Shown piece by piece: positions 1-5,131 of a DNA stretch of 5,849 nt. The first letter of the stretch is position 1. Each line of letters begins with the position of its first letter. Below the pieces are notes generated by a model, which worked only from the letters and a program-made list of their open reading frames with translations, was not told where the DNA came from and ran no database searches. This DNA comes from Acidobacteriaceae bacterium (lineage in GTDB: Bacteria > Acidobacteriota > Terriglobia > Terriglobales > Acidobacteriaceae). The stretch is taken from contig JAICMT010000116.1 of NCBI GenBank assembly GCA_025929125.1, forward strand, positions 1 to 5,849, in the 5' to 3' direction. A program made the translations under genes and the position numbers.

Positions 1-713
1 CCGATCCGTTCCAGCAGATCGTCCAGATCGAGAATGCTGGTGATCTCGCGCGAGATCTCGTTGAGCACGGCGAGCGTCTGCGCCTGGCGCGAAACCCGGG
101 TGTAGAGACGGGCATTCTCGATCGCAATTGCGACGCGTGAAGCGGTCAGCTCCAGCAGCCGCTTGTGCTCTTCCGTGAAGAACCCGATCATCTCCGACTG
201 CAGATCGATCACTCCAACCACTCGGTTCTTCACGATGAGCGGAACGGCGAGCTCCGACTTCACATTCGAGTTGCCGTCAATGTAATTGTCGACCGTGCTG
301 ACATCCTCTACCAGGATGGACGAGCGGGTGATCGCGGACTGGCCGACGATGCCGCGGCCAAGTTTAATGCGCATCCGCTCCACCTCCGGCGCATGGCCCG
401 TCTGGAAACGCATTCTGAGCTCGCCGGTGCGATCGTTGACCAGCAGGATGGCAAAGATCCGGTAATCGATGACCGCGCGGACAAGATCGGCGACGCGCTG
501 GAGCAGCGTGTTCAGATCGAGGGTGGTGTTCAGGGCATCGGCGATCTGGTGCAGAAACTCGACTTGCAGGGGCTCAAGCCGGATGTTGGGCGCATCTGAC
601 TGCTGCCCATCGGGAAGCCGCGGGAGTGGCGCCTGCGCCGGGCGGTAGTCTCCCTCGAACGACTCAGGATTGGATTCCGGGGCAACTTCCTTGGGCTTTT
701 CTGCGGTTTTCAT
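1..713 (-). CDS. GAF-domain signalling protein, N-terminal part (runs off left edge)
   Basis: The reading frame is open from an ATG at 713 to the window edge, giving 237 residues with no stop. The start is well defined: an in-frame TAG lies four codons upstream (728-726) and the next Met is near residue 101. No clear Shine-Dalgarno is visible. Residues 1-45 are rich in Pro, Glu and Gln and look disordered. Residues about 48-205 form a GAF domain (helix with ADALNTTLDLNTLLQRVADL, then a core with GRGIVGQSA near 119-127 and SELAVPLIVKNRVVGVIDLQ near 153-172). A linker helix (IAIENARLYTRVSRQAQTL) leads into what looks like the start of a second GAF domain near residue 215. From family knowledge, cytoplasmic acidobacterial proteins of this kind often end in a SpoIIE/PP2C phosphatase domain; a histidine kinase or GGDEF end is also possible. 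The output domain is outside the window, so only the GAF sensor part is seen. Confidence 0.88.
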   Translation of the reverse strand, partial: MKTAEKPKEVAPESNPESFEGDYRPAQAPLPRLPDGQQSDAPNIRLEPLQVEFLHQIADALNTTLDLNTLLQRVADLVRAVIDYRIFAILLVNDRTGELRMRFQTGHAPEVERMRIKLGRGIVGQSAITRSSILVEDVSTVDNYIDGNSNVKSELAVPLIVKNRVVGVIDLQSEMIGFFTEEHKRLLELTASRVAIAIENARLYTRVSRQAQTLAVLNEISREITSILDLDDLLERI

Positions 714-795
714 CCAGTATCGATTCTACCTGCTGCGGCTGTGGGCAGCCGCGGCAGTCTTGGACGCTGGAAAGGAAGGACTGAAGAGCGGCAAC

Positions 796-840
796 GGCGG
801 CTCATCTCACGCACGGAGAGATGCGAGAGATACAGCCGCC
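796..840 (-). promoter_or_regulatory. Imperfect hairpin in the leader of the GAF-protein gene
   Basis: The outer arms GGCGGCT (796-802) and AGCCGCC (834-840) are a perfect 7-bp match. Inside them ATCTC (804-808) can pair with GAGAT (827-831), giving a 12-bp stem with a small bulge and an 18-nt loop; CATCTC (803-808) with GAGATG (818-823) is an alternative inner pairing. No U-run follows on the minus strand, so it is not a standard intrinsic terminator. It lies between the XRE stop and the GAF-protein start and could be a 5' UTR structure. Functional meaning is inferred only. Confidence 0.35.
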
Positions 841-852
841 GTTTCAATCGCC

Positions 853-881
853 TTGATACGATGCCTTCGAGAGAAGGACAA
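853..881 (-). promoter_or_regulatory. Possible sigma-70-type promoter for the GAF-protein gene
   Basis: On the minus strand TTGTCC (881-876) and TATCAA (858-853) are separated by exactly 17 bp, each matching 4 of 6 consensus bases. A start near 846 would give a leader of about 133 nt that begins just before the hairpin at 840-796. The match is moderate and promoter consensus in this phylum is not well known, so this is a weak call. Confidence 0.25.
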
Positions 882-928
882 GAACAGTCAGTACAACGCA
901 GAGCGATTCTGCGATCGATTTCAGCGGA

Positions 929-1459
929 TCAAGCGGTGCGGCGACGACCAGCCGCCAGTTCGCGGACGTGGTTCAGGAAGATCGAGCGCTGCAGCGAATC
1001 GAGTTGGGAGGTGTACGCAGCGATCTCCGCGAGGAAAGGATCCGAGGTCAGTACCGCAGCTTCATCCCGATGCCGAGTGTTGGCGTCACGGAGCAGGGCT
1101 GCGATATCAACTTTGAGAGCCCTGGCCAGCCGATCGAGCGAGCTCAGAGTCGGCATCGCCTTGCCGTTCTCGATCTTGGAGATGTAGGTGCGCGGCACGC
1201 CCATGCGGGCTGCGAGCTGGCGCTGGGAAAGATTGCGCACGTGCCGCAGATCGCGAACCGCGTTTGCCACCTGAAGCCCATTCTGCTCTTCCGACGCGGG
1301 TGCAATGGTAACCGACGCGGGCTCAGGCTCCGGCGCTTCAATTTCCAGACACTTGTGGCAGCGTCTGCACAATGCGTTGACTGTGCGGAATTGCACCAGA
1401 CTGCAGTGGTCACAACGGAGGACCTCCCGCTGTTCGACTGAAGGCATCATGGTTGCCAT
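929..1459 (-). CDS. XRE-family transcriptional regulator with N-terminal zinc-ribbon-like Cys module
   Basis: This 176-residue cytoplasmic DNA-binding protein ends at TGA 931-929. The N-terminus (residues about 16-37) carries CDHC, eleven residues, then CRRCHKC (C16, C19, C31, C34, C37), a Cx2C...Cx2C pattern that should bind zinc or form a treble-clef or ribbon module. A Pro/Glu/Ala-rich linker follows. Residues about 63-123 are a Cro/C1-type helix-turn-helix: helix 2 SQRQLAARMGV, recognition helix VPRTYISKIENGK, then PTLSSLDRLARALKVD. The C-terminal 40 residues are helical and basic at the end. Start choice is uncertain: a GTG at 1501 would add 14 unconvincing residues, ATG 1459 is preferred, and ATG 1450 or 1447 are possible; none has a clear Shine-Dalgarno. 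A TTGACT at 1562-1557 upstream lacks a good -10 partner. Target genes are unknown; the neighbouring GAF gene or autoregulation is possible. Confidence 0.86.
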   Translation of the reverse strand: MATMMPSVEQREVLRCDHCSLVQFRTVNALCRRCHKCLEIEAPEPEPASVTIAPASEEQNGLQVANAVRDLRHVRNLSQRQLAARMGVPRTYISKIENGKAMPTLSSLDRLARALKVDIAALLRDANTRHRDEAAVLTSDPFLAEIAAYTSQLDSLQRSIFLNHVRELAAGRRRTA

Positions 1460-1565
1460 AGATTGTTTCTGCGGGCGGACCCAGAGCAAGGACCGCGGCA
1501 CACGTCCGATAACGTCGAACGCATGATGTGCCTAGAGTGACACCGGGTAGTCAGAGAGTCAAGAG

Positions 1566-1612
1566 CAAAAGAGGCAAGACTGCCGAAGAAACCCCGAGAA
1601 AACCAAAAGAGG
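1566..1612. repeat. Pair of 9-bp direct repeats upstream of the XRE gene
   Basis: The 9-mer CAAAAGAGG occurs at 1566-1574 and again at 1604-1612, 38 bp apart start to start, in the gap between the pncA stop and the XRE start. It could be a paired regulator site, but with no wider conservation data chance is a fair explanation. The rest of this roughly 210-bp gap shows no gene, no tRNA and no clear terminator for pncA. Confidence 0.2.
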
Positions 1613-1673
1613 AATCAATGCAGTTAACAAGCATTGAGGAACTCCCCGCATAGGAATTGGCGGCCTCGATTCT

Positions 1674-2309
1674 TCAGCCGGCAAGAAACTCCGAGGCGGA
1701 GAGCCTTTGTATTCCAGCTTCGAGGAATGCCTTGTCGGCTGCCTCAACGCTGCCCGGCAGGCGGACTGCGCGGCAGGCATCCTCGAGGACCAGGCACTCG
1801 AAGTCGAGCGCGACACCATCGACGGCCGAGTGCCGGACGCAGAAGTCATAGGCTAGCCCGCAGAGAAAGAGACGCTCCAGGCCGCGCTCGCGCAGGTAGC
1901 CGGCGAGTCCGGTAGGCGTCGCATGGTCGTTCTCCACGAAAGCGGAGTACGAATCGATTGTGCGACGGAAGCCCTTGCGCACAATCAGCTCGGCATGCGG
2001 CAGATCAAGCGCGGGATGAAAGCCGGCGCCGGTGGTTGCCTGAACGCAGTGGTCGGGCCAGAGGGTCTGCGGGCCGTATTCCGACGGCACCGAGGTGTAC
2101 GGCTTGTGCCCGGGATGTGCGGAGGCAAAGGAGATGTGCGACTTCGGATGCCAGTCTTGGGTGAGGATGACGTGCTCGAATTGGCTGCCCAGCCGGTTGA
2201 TGAGCGGAACGATCTGATCTCCGCGATCGACAGCGAGTGCGCCGCCGGGGCAGAAGTCGTTCTGGAGATCGATAACAAGAAGTACATCGGTGGACTGGCG
2301 GATTTCCAT
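1674..2309 (-). CDS. pncA: Nicotinamidase (PncA), NAD salvage
   Basis: This 211-residue cytoplasmic enzyme of the isochorismatase-like hydrolase family converts nicotinamide to nicotinate plus ammonia, the first step of the deamidating NAD salvage route. It also hydrolyses pyrazinamide in many bacteria. The expected residues are all present: catalytic D14 in VIDLQNDFCPGGAL, K112 in IVRKGF, and nucleophile C157 in GLAYDFCVRHSA. Metal ligands D52 and H54 (QDWHPKSH) and H87 (WPDHCV) match the spacing in characterised bacterial PncA proteins. The full length is normal for the family. The frame stays open upstream for 94 more codons, but that part is antisense to the thioesterase gene and not protein-like; ATG 2309 has GGAG just upstream, with tight spacing, and begins exactly where family homology begins. 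The gene is divergent from the thioesterase across 74 bp. No other NAD gene is adjacent. Confidence 0.93.
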   Translation of the reverse strand: MEIRQSTDVLLVIDLQNDFCPGGALAVDRGDQIVPLINRLGSQFEHVILTQDWHPKSHISFASAHPGHKPYTSVPSEYGPQTLWPDHCVQATTGAGFHPALDLPHAELIVRKGFRRTIDSYSAFVENDHATPTGLAGYLRERGLERLFLCGLAYDFCVRHSAVDGVALDFECLVLEDACRAVRLPGSVEAADKAFLEAGIQRLSASEFLAG

Positions 2310-2383
2310 GTCTCCAAGTCTGGCACGGGAGTGCGTAGCGGAGTCAACGGGAGATGCAGAGTCGAAGCAGATAGACTGGCAGC

Positions 2384-2839
2384 ATGACAGAGAATTCCCG
2401 GCGATCGAAGGCAGTTGGAACCACGCGGGTGCGGGTGCGATACGCCGAGACCGATCAGATGCGGGTGGTATATCACGCGAACTACCTTGTGTGGTTCGAG
2501 ATCGGCCGGGTAGAGCTGATGCGTCAGTTTGGACTGGACTACAGCCGGATGGAGGCTGAGGAAGGCATCGGAATCGCCGTGGCCGAGGCACGCGTCCGGT
2601 ACAAGGCGCCGGCGCGCTACGATGACGAGCTGACGATCGAGACCGAACTTGCCAATCTGCGCGGGCCAGTGCTCCAGTTCCGCTATCGGGTGCTGCGCGA
2701 ATCGGACCAGATGCTGCTGTGCGAGGGAGAAACGATCCACGTCGTGGTTGGGCGCGACATGAAGCGGCGTCCTCTTCCCGAGCGATATGCGGAGGTCCTG
2801 ATGGGAGCAGCGGCTGAGCCTGTTCCTGAGCGGGCCTAG
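2384..2839 (+). CDS. Acyl-CoA thioesterase, YbgC/FadM-like hot-dog fold
   Basis: This 151-residue cytoplasmic protein of the 4-hydroxybenzoyl-CoA thioesterase (4HBT) superfamily hydrolyses acyl-CoA thioesters. Substrate cannot be read from sequence; YbgC relatives act on short or medium chain acyl-CoA and some link to the Tol-Pal envelope system. The family signature is clear: VRVRYAETDQMRVVYHANYL at about residues 16-35 with catalytic D24, the hot-dog helix WFEIGRVELMRQFGLDY, then ARVRYKAPARYDDELTIET and a final strand with CEGETIHVVVG. Length is normal. The first 14 residues are variable and basic. ATG 2384 has no strong Shine-Dalgarno, but no better start exists before the conserved strand. 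It is the only plus-strand gene. No tol or pal gene is adjacent, so a Tol-Pal role is not supported here. The stop lies 30 bp from the convergent glycosyltransferase stop; only a weak GAGTC/GACTC hairpin (2842-2866) sits between them. Confidence 0.9.
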   Translation: MTENSRRSKAVGTTRVRVRYAETDQMRVVYHANYLVWFEIGRVELMRQFGLDYSRMEAEEGIGIAVAEARVRYKAPARYDDELTIETELANLRGPVLQFRYRVLRESDQMLLCEGETIHVVVGRDMKRRPLPERYAEVLMGAAAEPVPERA

Positions 2840-2869
2840 CAGAGTCGCTGGGATCGTGGAGGACTCCCC

Positions 2870-3700
2870 TCAGTCCTTGCTCAAGACAGGTTCGGCAGCC
2901 GATTCGCGAACGACAGCGCGTGCAGTCTGCCAGGCTTTGGCATACTTCCAGCTGGTGTAGGTCGCATGATAGAGGTGCAGCAGCAGTCCTTCGCGGCCAT
3001 CAAGAAAGCCGAGCCTGAAGAAATAGTTCCAAAGGAACATCAGCTGCGGAACCAGGAAAACGCGCCCCACGAACGCGGGCCAGGAGCGGCTGACTTTGCC
3101 CGCTGCTACCAGCAGCTCGCAGCCTAGAGTACTGTAGCGGTCCATGTGCTCGATATAACTCTCGAGCGTGGGATACGCGTGGTGGATCAGGTCGTAGTCG
3201 AGTGTCGAGGCCTCTCCATCGAACGCGATAGTTTCGTGAACGGGGCGGTCCTGAAAGCGCGGCGTACCGGCGAAATTGGCCGCAGTGCGGCGAAACAGGC
3301 GCAGCTTGGGATCCGGATAGAAGCCGCCGCGTTTGATCCATCGGCCCAGGAAGAGATTCCTGCGCTTGATGTAAAAGGCGTCGGTCGGCGGATTGGTAGG
3401 GAGCAGGGTCCGAATCTGCTGCTGCAGCTCAGGGCTGAGCTCCTCATCGGCATCGAGCGACAGTATCCAGATCCCGGTGCACTTTGCGATGGCAGAGTTC
3501 TTGGAGGCCGCGAAGCCCTTCCACGGCTCGTCATAGACCATTGCGTTGTAGGACCTGGCGATTTCGACTGTGCGATCCGTCGAGGCGGAATCGAGCACGA
3601 CGATCTCATCGGCAAACTGCACGCTGGCTAAGGTCCGCGCGATGTTTGCCTCTTCATTCTTAGTGATGATGGCGACTGATAGCATCGGCGTCGTCGTCAT
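2870..3700 (-). CDS. Family 2 glycosyltransferase, WaaE/KdtX-like
   Basis: This 276-residue GT-A fold enzyme probably transfers a sugar from a nucleotide-sugar donor to a lipopolysaccharide core or another envelope glycan at the cytoplasmic face of the inner membrane. The N-terminus has the GT2 pattern LSVAIITKNEEANIARTLAS (residues 7-26), then EIVVLDSASTDRTVEIA, and a DxD-type metal/nucleotide motif at D83-A84-D85 in LSLDADEELSP. The middle has RRNLFLGRWIKRGGFYPDPK and RLFRR, and the C-terminus has a hydrophobic aromatic stretch (WNYFFRLGFLDGREGLLLH), all typical of the WaaE/KdtX subgroup. Length fits. The start at ATG 3700 has no strong Shine-Dalgarno; Met6 (3685) is an alternative. No other LPS gene is next to it, so donor and acceptor are unknown. 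The 162 bp before it contain no gene. Confidence 0.9.
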   Translation of the reverse strand: MTTTPMLSVAIITKNEEANIARTLASVQFADEIVVLDSASTDRTVEIARSYNAMVYDEPWKGFAASKNSAIAKCTGIWILSLDADEELSPELQQQIRTLLPTNPPTDAFYIKRRNLFLGRWIKRGGFYPDPKLRLFRRTAANFAGTPRFQDRPVHETIAFDGEASTLDYDLIHHAYPTLESYIEHMDRYSTLGCELLVAAGKVSRSWPAFVGRVFLVPQLMFLWNYFFRLGFLDGREGLLLHLYHATYTSWKYAKAWQTARAVVRESAAEPVLSKD

Positions 3701-3742
3701 AGCAGTCCCGGACCCGGAATTCGAACAAAGGTGAAACTCAAG

Positions 3743-3754
3743 TGCCGCGCGGCA
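3743..3754. repeat. 12-bp perfect palindrome upstream of the glycosyltransferase gene
   Basis: TGCCGCGCGGCA at 3743-3754 is self-complementary. It lies about 43 bp before the glycosyltransferase start. It could be an operator, but such GC-rich palindromes arise easily in GC-rich DNA. The rest of 3701-3862 shows no gene and no convincing terminator for cyaY. Confidence 0.2.
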
Positions 3755-3862
3755 TGGCTTGTTCCGAAGAGAAGAGCGCTTCTGAGCGAAGTGTACCCGA
3801 TGCCCGTGCGGCGGCCCGGGAAGATTGACGACGGAACACGCGGAGTGACCACCCAGAAAGAG

Positions 3863-4201
3863 TTAGGCGAGCCGAATGGCCGGATCGCCGAGGTGCTCGC
3901 GAAGCAGCCGCTCTACCAATGGAATCATCGGTTCACGGGTCTTCGGCAGCACAAATGCTTGATCCTGCTCGGACCACTCCAGCTTGAAACTGGTCGCCAG
4001 GGCTGAGATCCAGACCTGGCGGACGGGAGTATTGGGAGTTACGACGAATTTACTCGAGCCGTCTTCGAAAACAATGTTCATCACACCATTGTTGTCTTCG
4101 AATTCAAAGCCGCTCCCCTGGTCTTCAGCCGCGATGAGAGCCTGCTTCAAGGCCTCGAGGGCACGGTCGGATTCGCGGCGAAACTGGGCTTCATCAAGCA
4201 T
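3863..4201 (-). CDS. cyaY: Frataxin-family iron-binding protein CyaY
   Basis: This 112-residue cytoplasmic protein resembles CyaY/frataxin, which binds iron and modulates Fe-S cluster assembly on the IscS/IscU machinery. Visible family traits are an N-terminal helix rich in acidic residues (LDEAQFRRESDRALEAL, residues 2-18), an acidic loop (E33, E35, D36), beta strands GVMNIVFEDGSSKFVV (39-54), the conserved PVRQVWISAL segment (59-68) with the invariant Trp W64, and a C-terminal helix PLVERLLREHL. Length matches bacterial CyaY (about 105-115). The frame stays open to an ATG at 4276, but that extension translates through the ssb terminator and is not protein-like, so ATG 4201 is chosen. No Shine-Dalgarno is visible. 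No isc or suf genes are adjacent. Frataxin is best known from proteobacteria and mitochondria, so its presence in a probable acidobacterium is noteworthy. Family assignment is by motif only. Confidence 0.82.
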   Translation of the reverse strand: MLDEAQFRRESDRALEALKQALIAAEDQGSGFEFEDNNGVMNIVFEDGSSKFVVTPNTPVRQVWISALATSFKLEWSEQDQAFVLPKTREPMIPLVERLLREHLGDPAIRLA

Positions 4202-4207
4202 GTAGCT

Positions 4208-4213
4208 AGTGTA
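4208..4213 (-). promoter_or_regulatory. Possible -10 box for cyaY, placed for a leaderless transcript
   Basis: TACACT (minus strand, 4213-4208) matches 4 of 6 bases of the -10 consensus and ends 6 nt before the cyaY ATG, so transcription would begin at or next to the start codon. This fits the lack of a Shine-Dalgarno. No good -35 hexamer is seen 16-18 bp upstream, so the call is weak. Confidence 0.22.
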
Positions 4214-4240
4214 GTGGCATTCCGCGATGGAGGCATGGTC

Positions 4241-4273
4241 GCAAATAGAAAGGCCCCGAGATTCCGGGGCCTT
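4241..4273 (-). terminator. Rho-independent terminator of ssb
   Basis: Read on the minus strand, AAGGCCCCG and CGGGGCCTT (arms 4273-4265 and 4258-4250) form a perfect 9-bp GC-rich stem with a 6-nt loop, followed by TTTCTATTT. It begins about 20 bp after the ssb stop codon and 40 bp before the cyaY start, so it should separate the two transcripts. Confidence 0.9.
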
Positions 4274-4293
4274 CATTCGAGCGAAATTCGACG

Positions 4294-4749
4294 CTAGAAG
4301 GGAATGTCGTCGTCGGTGATGCCCTGGTCGGCGTAGTCGGGCGCGGCAGGCGCAGCACCGGAGCTGCTGGAGGATCGGGAATACCCACCTCCGCCCTCCG
4401 CGCTTCGACCGGCTCCTCCGCCGAGCAAGGAAAGCTCGTTGACCAGAATCTCGGTCTTGTACCGTTTCTGCCCGCTCTCTTTATCGTCCCATGAGCGCGT
4501 CTGGATCTTGCCTTCGATGAAGAGCTGGGTGCCTTTCTTGACGTAGTCGCGCACGATCTCCGCTGTGCGGGAAAACGCGACCAGGTTGTGCCATTCGGTC
4601 TTGTCCGCCCAGTTGCCCTGCGCGTCCTTCTGGCGGTCCGCGGTAGCGAGAGTAAAGCTCGCAACCGTCATCCCGCCCTGTGTTGCCCGAATCTCCGGAT
4701 CCTTGCCCACGTTGCCGAGCAGGAACACCTTATTGACTCCCTTTGCCAT
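4294..4749 (-). CDS. ssb: Single-stranded DNA-binding protein
   Basis: This 151-residue protein coats single-stranded DNA in replication, repair and recombination, usually as a homotetramer. Residues 1-108 form the OB fold: VNKVFLLGNVGKDPEIR (5-21), VASFTLATADRQKD, the signature TEWHNLVAFSRTAEIVRDYVKKG, LFIEGKIQTRSW and YKTEILVNELSLLG. A flexible Gly/Ser/Ala-rich linker covers about 110-143. The acidic C-terminal tip DDDIPF, which recruits partner proteins such as PriA, RecO and exonuclease I, is intact. The start at ATG 4749 is supported by AGGAGA nine bases upstream. The gene has its own promoter-like region and its own terminator, so it looks monocistronic. It is not next to rpsF/rpsR as in many bacteria, which suggests it may be a stand-alone or second copy; that cannot be decided from this window. 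Confidence 0.97.
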   Translation of the reverse strand: MAKGVNKVFLLGNVGKDPEIRATQGGMTVASFTLATADRQKDAQGNWADKTEWHNLVAFSRTAEIVRDYVKKGTQLFIEGKIQTRSWDDKESGQKRYKTEILVNELSLLGGGAGRSAEGGGGYSRSSSSSGAAPAAPDYADQGITDDDIPF

Positions 4750-4758
4750 GTGCGATGT

Positions 4759-4764
4759 TCTCCT
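4759..4764 (-). promoter_or_regulatory. Shine-Dalgarno of ssb
   Basis: AGGAGA on the minus strand, 9 nt before ATG 4749. It is the strongest ribosome-binding site in the window and fixes the ssb start. Confidence 0.8.
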
Positions 4765-4789
4765 GTCCGCTGGGAATTTCCGAGACGCG

Positions 4790-4800
4790 ATCTGTCAGAT
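4790..4800. repeat. Palindrome in the ssb leader
   Basis: ATCTG-T-CAGAT is an 11-bp palindrome between the inferred ssb transcription start and the ribosome-binding site. It may be a repressor site or a small RNA hairpin; no regulator can be named. Confidence 0.3.
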
Positions 4801-4814
4801 TGCAAAACGGCCGC

Positions 4815-4826
4815 GCCGATCTCGGC
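4815..4826. repeat. Palindrome at the inferred ssb transcription start
   Basis: GCCGA-TC-TCGGC (12 bp) lies just downstream of the -10 box at 4833-4828 and covers the expected start site near 4821, where a bound repressor would block initiation. The operator role is inferred from position only. Confidence 0.3.
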
Positions 4827-4827
4827 A

Positions 4828-4833
4828 AGTATA
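4828..4833 (-). promoter_or_regulatory. -10 box of the ssb promoter
   Basis: TATACT on the minus strand (4833-4828) matches 5 of 6 bases of TATAAT, and would give a transcript with about a 70-nt leader before ATG 4749. The region 17 bp upstream (GAAGCA) is a poor -35, which suggests the promoter may depend on an activator or on another promoter element. Confidence 0.5.
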
Positions 4834-4887
4834 AACCATGGTGCGTGCGCTGCTTCGGTGCGATCTACAGAGGACCGCCCATGGTTT
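4833..4887. repeat. 9-bp inverted repeat AAACCATGG...CCATGGTTT in the ssb promoter
   Basis: AAACCATGG at 4833-4841 and CCATGGTTT at 4879-4887 are exact reverse complements separated by 37 bp. Each contains the palindrome CCATGG; their centres are 43 bp apart, about four helical turns. The inner copy touches the -10 box. They could be paired regulator sites controlling ssb. As RNA the arms could instead form a long-loop hairpin just past the stop of the upstream membrane-protein gene, though the U-run after it is poor. Confidence 0.4.
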
Positions 4888-4897
4888 GCTGAACTCT

Positions 4898-5131
4898 TTA
4901 TGTCTTCCGGCGATCGCCGATGAGTTTCGCGATTGCGAGCGCCAGCGTGAGCACACCCATTGGAAGACAGCCCATGGCTATCATCAGCGCCACCCAGCCC
5001 ATGTTCGTGTGCGGTCCCTGACGGCCGATGCCTCCGAAGGACGTGATGGTGAGGAGTGCGGACAACGCTCCGCAGCCGAAAATCGCAAGGCCGGTGCGCA
5101 ACAGCTTGCGGGTATCGCGCTGAATCGTCAC
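4898..5131 (-). CDS. Small two-helix membrane protein, translationally coupled to the DUF420 gene
   Basis: This 77-residue protein is not one I recognise. It starts with GTG at 5131, which overlaps the DUF420 stop as GTGA, and AGGCGG seven bases upstream (5144-5139) is a good ribosome-binding site, so translational coupling is likely. A longer open frame to 5329 is antisense-like overlap with DUF420 and is rejected. The protein has a short basic N-terminus (RDTRKLLR), a first hydrophobic helix (about 12-33), a Gly-rich polar loop (GGIGRQGPHTNMGW, 33-46), a second helix (about 47-71) and a basic end (GDRRKT). The positive ends suggest both termini face the cytoplasm. By context it may assist heme-copper oxidase assembly or be a small oxidase-associated subunit, but function is not shown by sequence. 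It is the last gene of the run; no clear terminator follows. Confidence 0.78.
   Translation of the reverse strand: MTIQRDTRKLLRTGLAIFGCGALSALLTITSFGGIGRQGPHTNMGWVALMIAMGCLPMGVLTLALAIAKLIGDRRKT

Noticed and set aside
165..599. Plus-strand 144-codon open frame
   Set aside because: It is antisense to the GAF-domain gene, whose translation is clearly protein-like; no family resemblance in the plus frame.
670..1187. Two plus-strand 148-codon open frames near the XRE gene
   Set aside because: They overlap each other and the antisense of the XRE gene, are Arg/Ser-rich and have no recognisable domain.
1923..2387. Plus-strand 154-codon frame across pncA
   Set aside because: It is the antisense shadow of a gene with a full set of catalytic residues.
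2310..2591. N-terminal extension of the pncA frame by 94 codons
   Set aside because: It runs antisense through the thioesterase gene, its residues are low-complexity Pro/Ser/Arg-rich, and family homology begins exactly at ATG 2309.
2842..2866. GAGTC...GACTC hairpin between the convergent thioesterase and glycosyltransferase genes
   Set aside because: The stem is only 5 bp with a 15-nt loop and no T-run on either side, so it is not a credible terminator.
3731..4006. Plus-strand 91-codon frame starting in the gap before the glycosyltransferase
   Set aside because: Its latter half is antisense to cyaY and it lacks a ribosome-binding site and any family pattern.
4202..4276. Longer cyaY starting at ATG 4276
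   Set aside because: The extra 25 codons translate the ssb terminator stem and tail; CyaY homology and usual length begin at ATG 4201.
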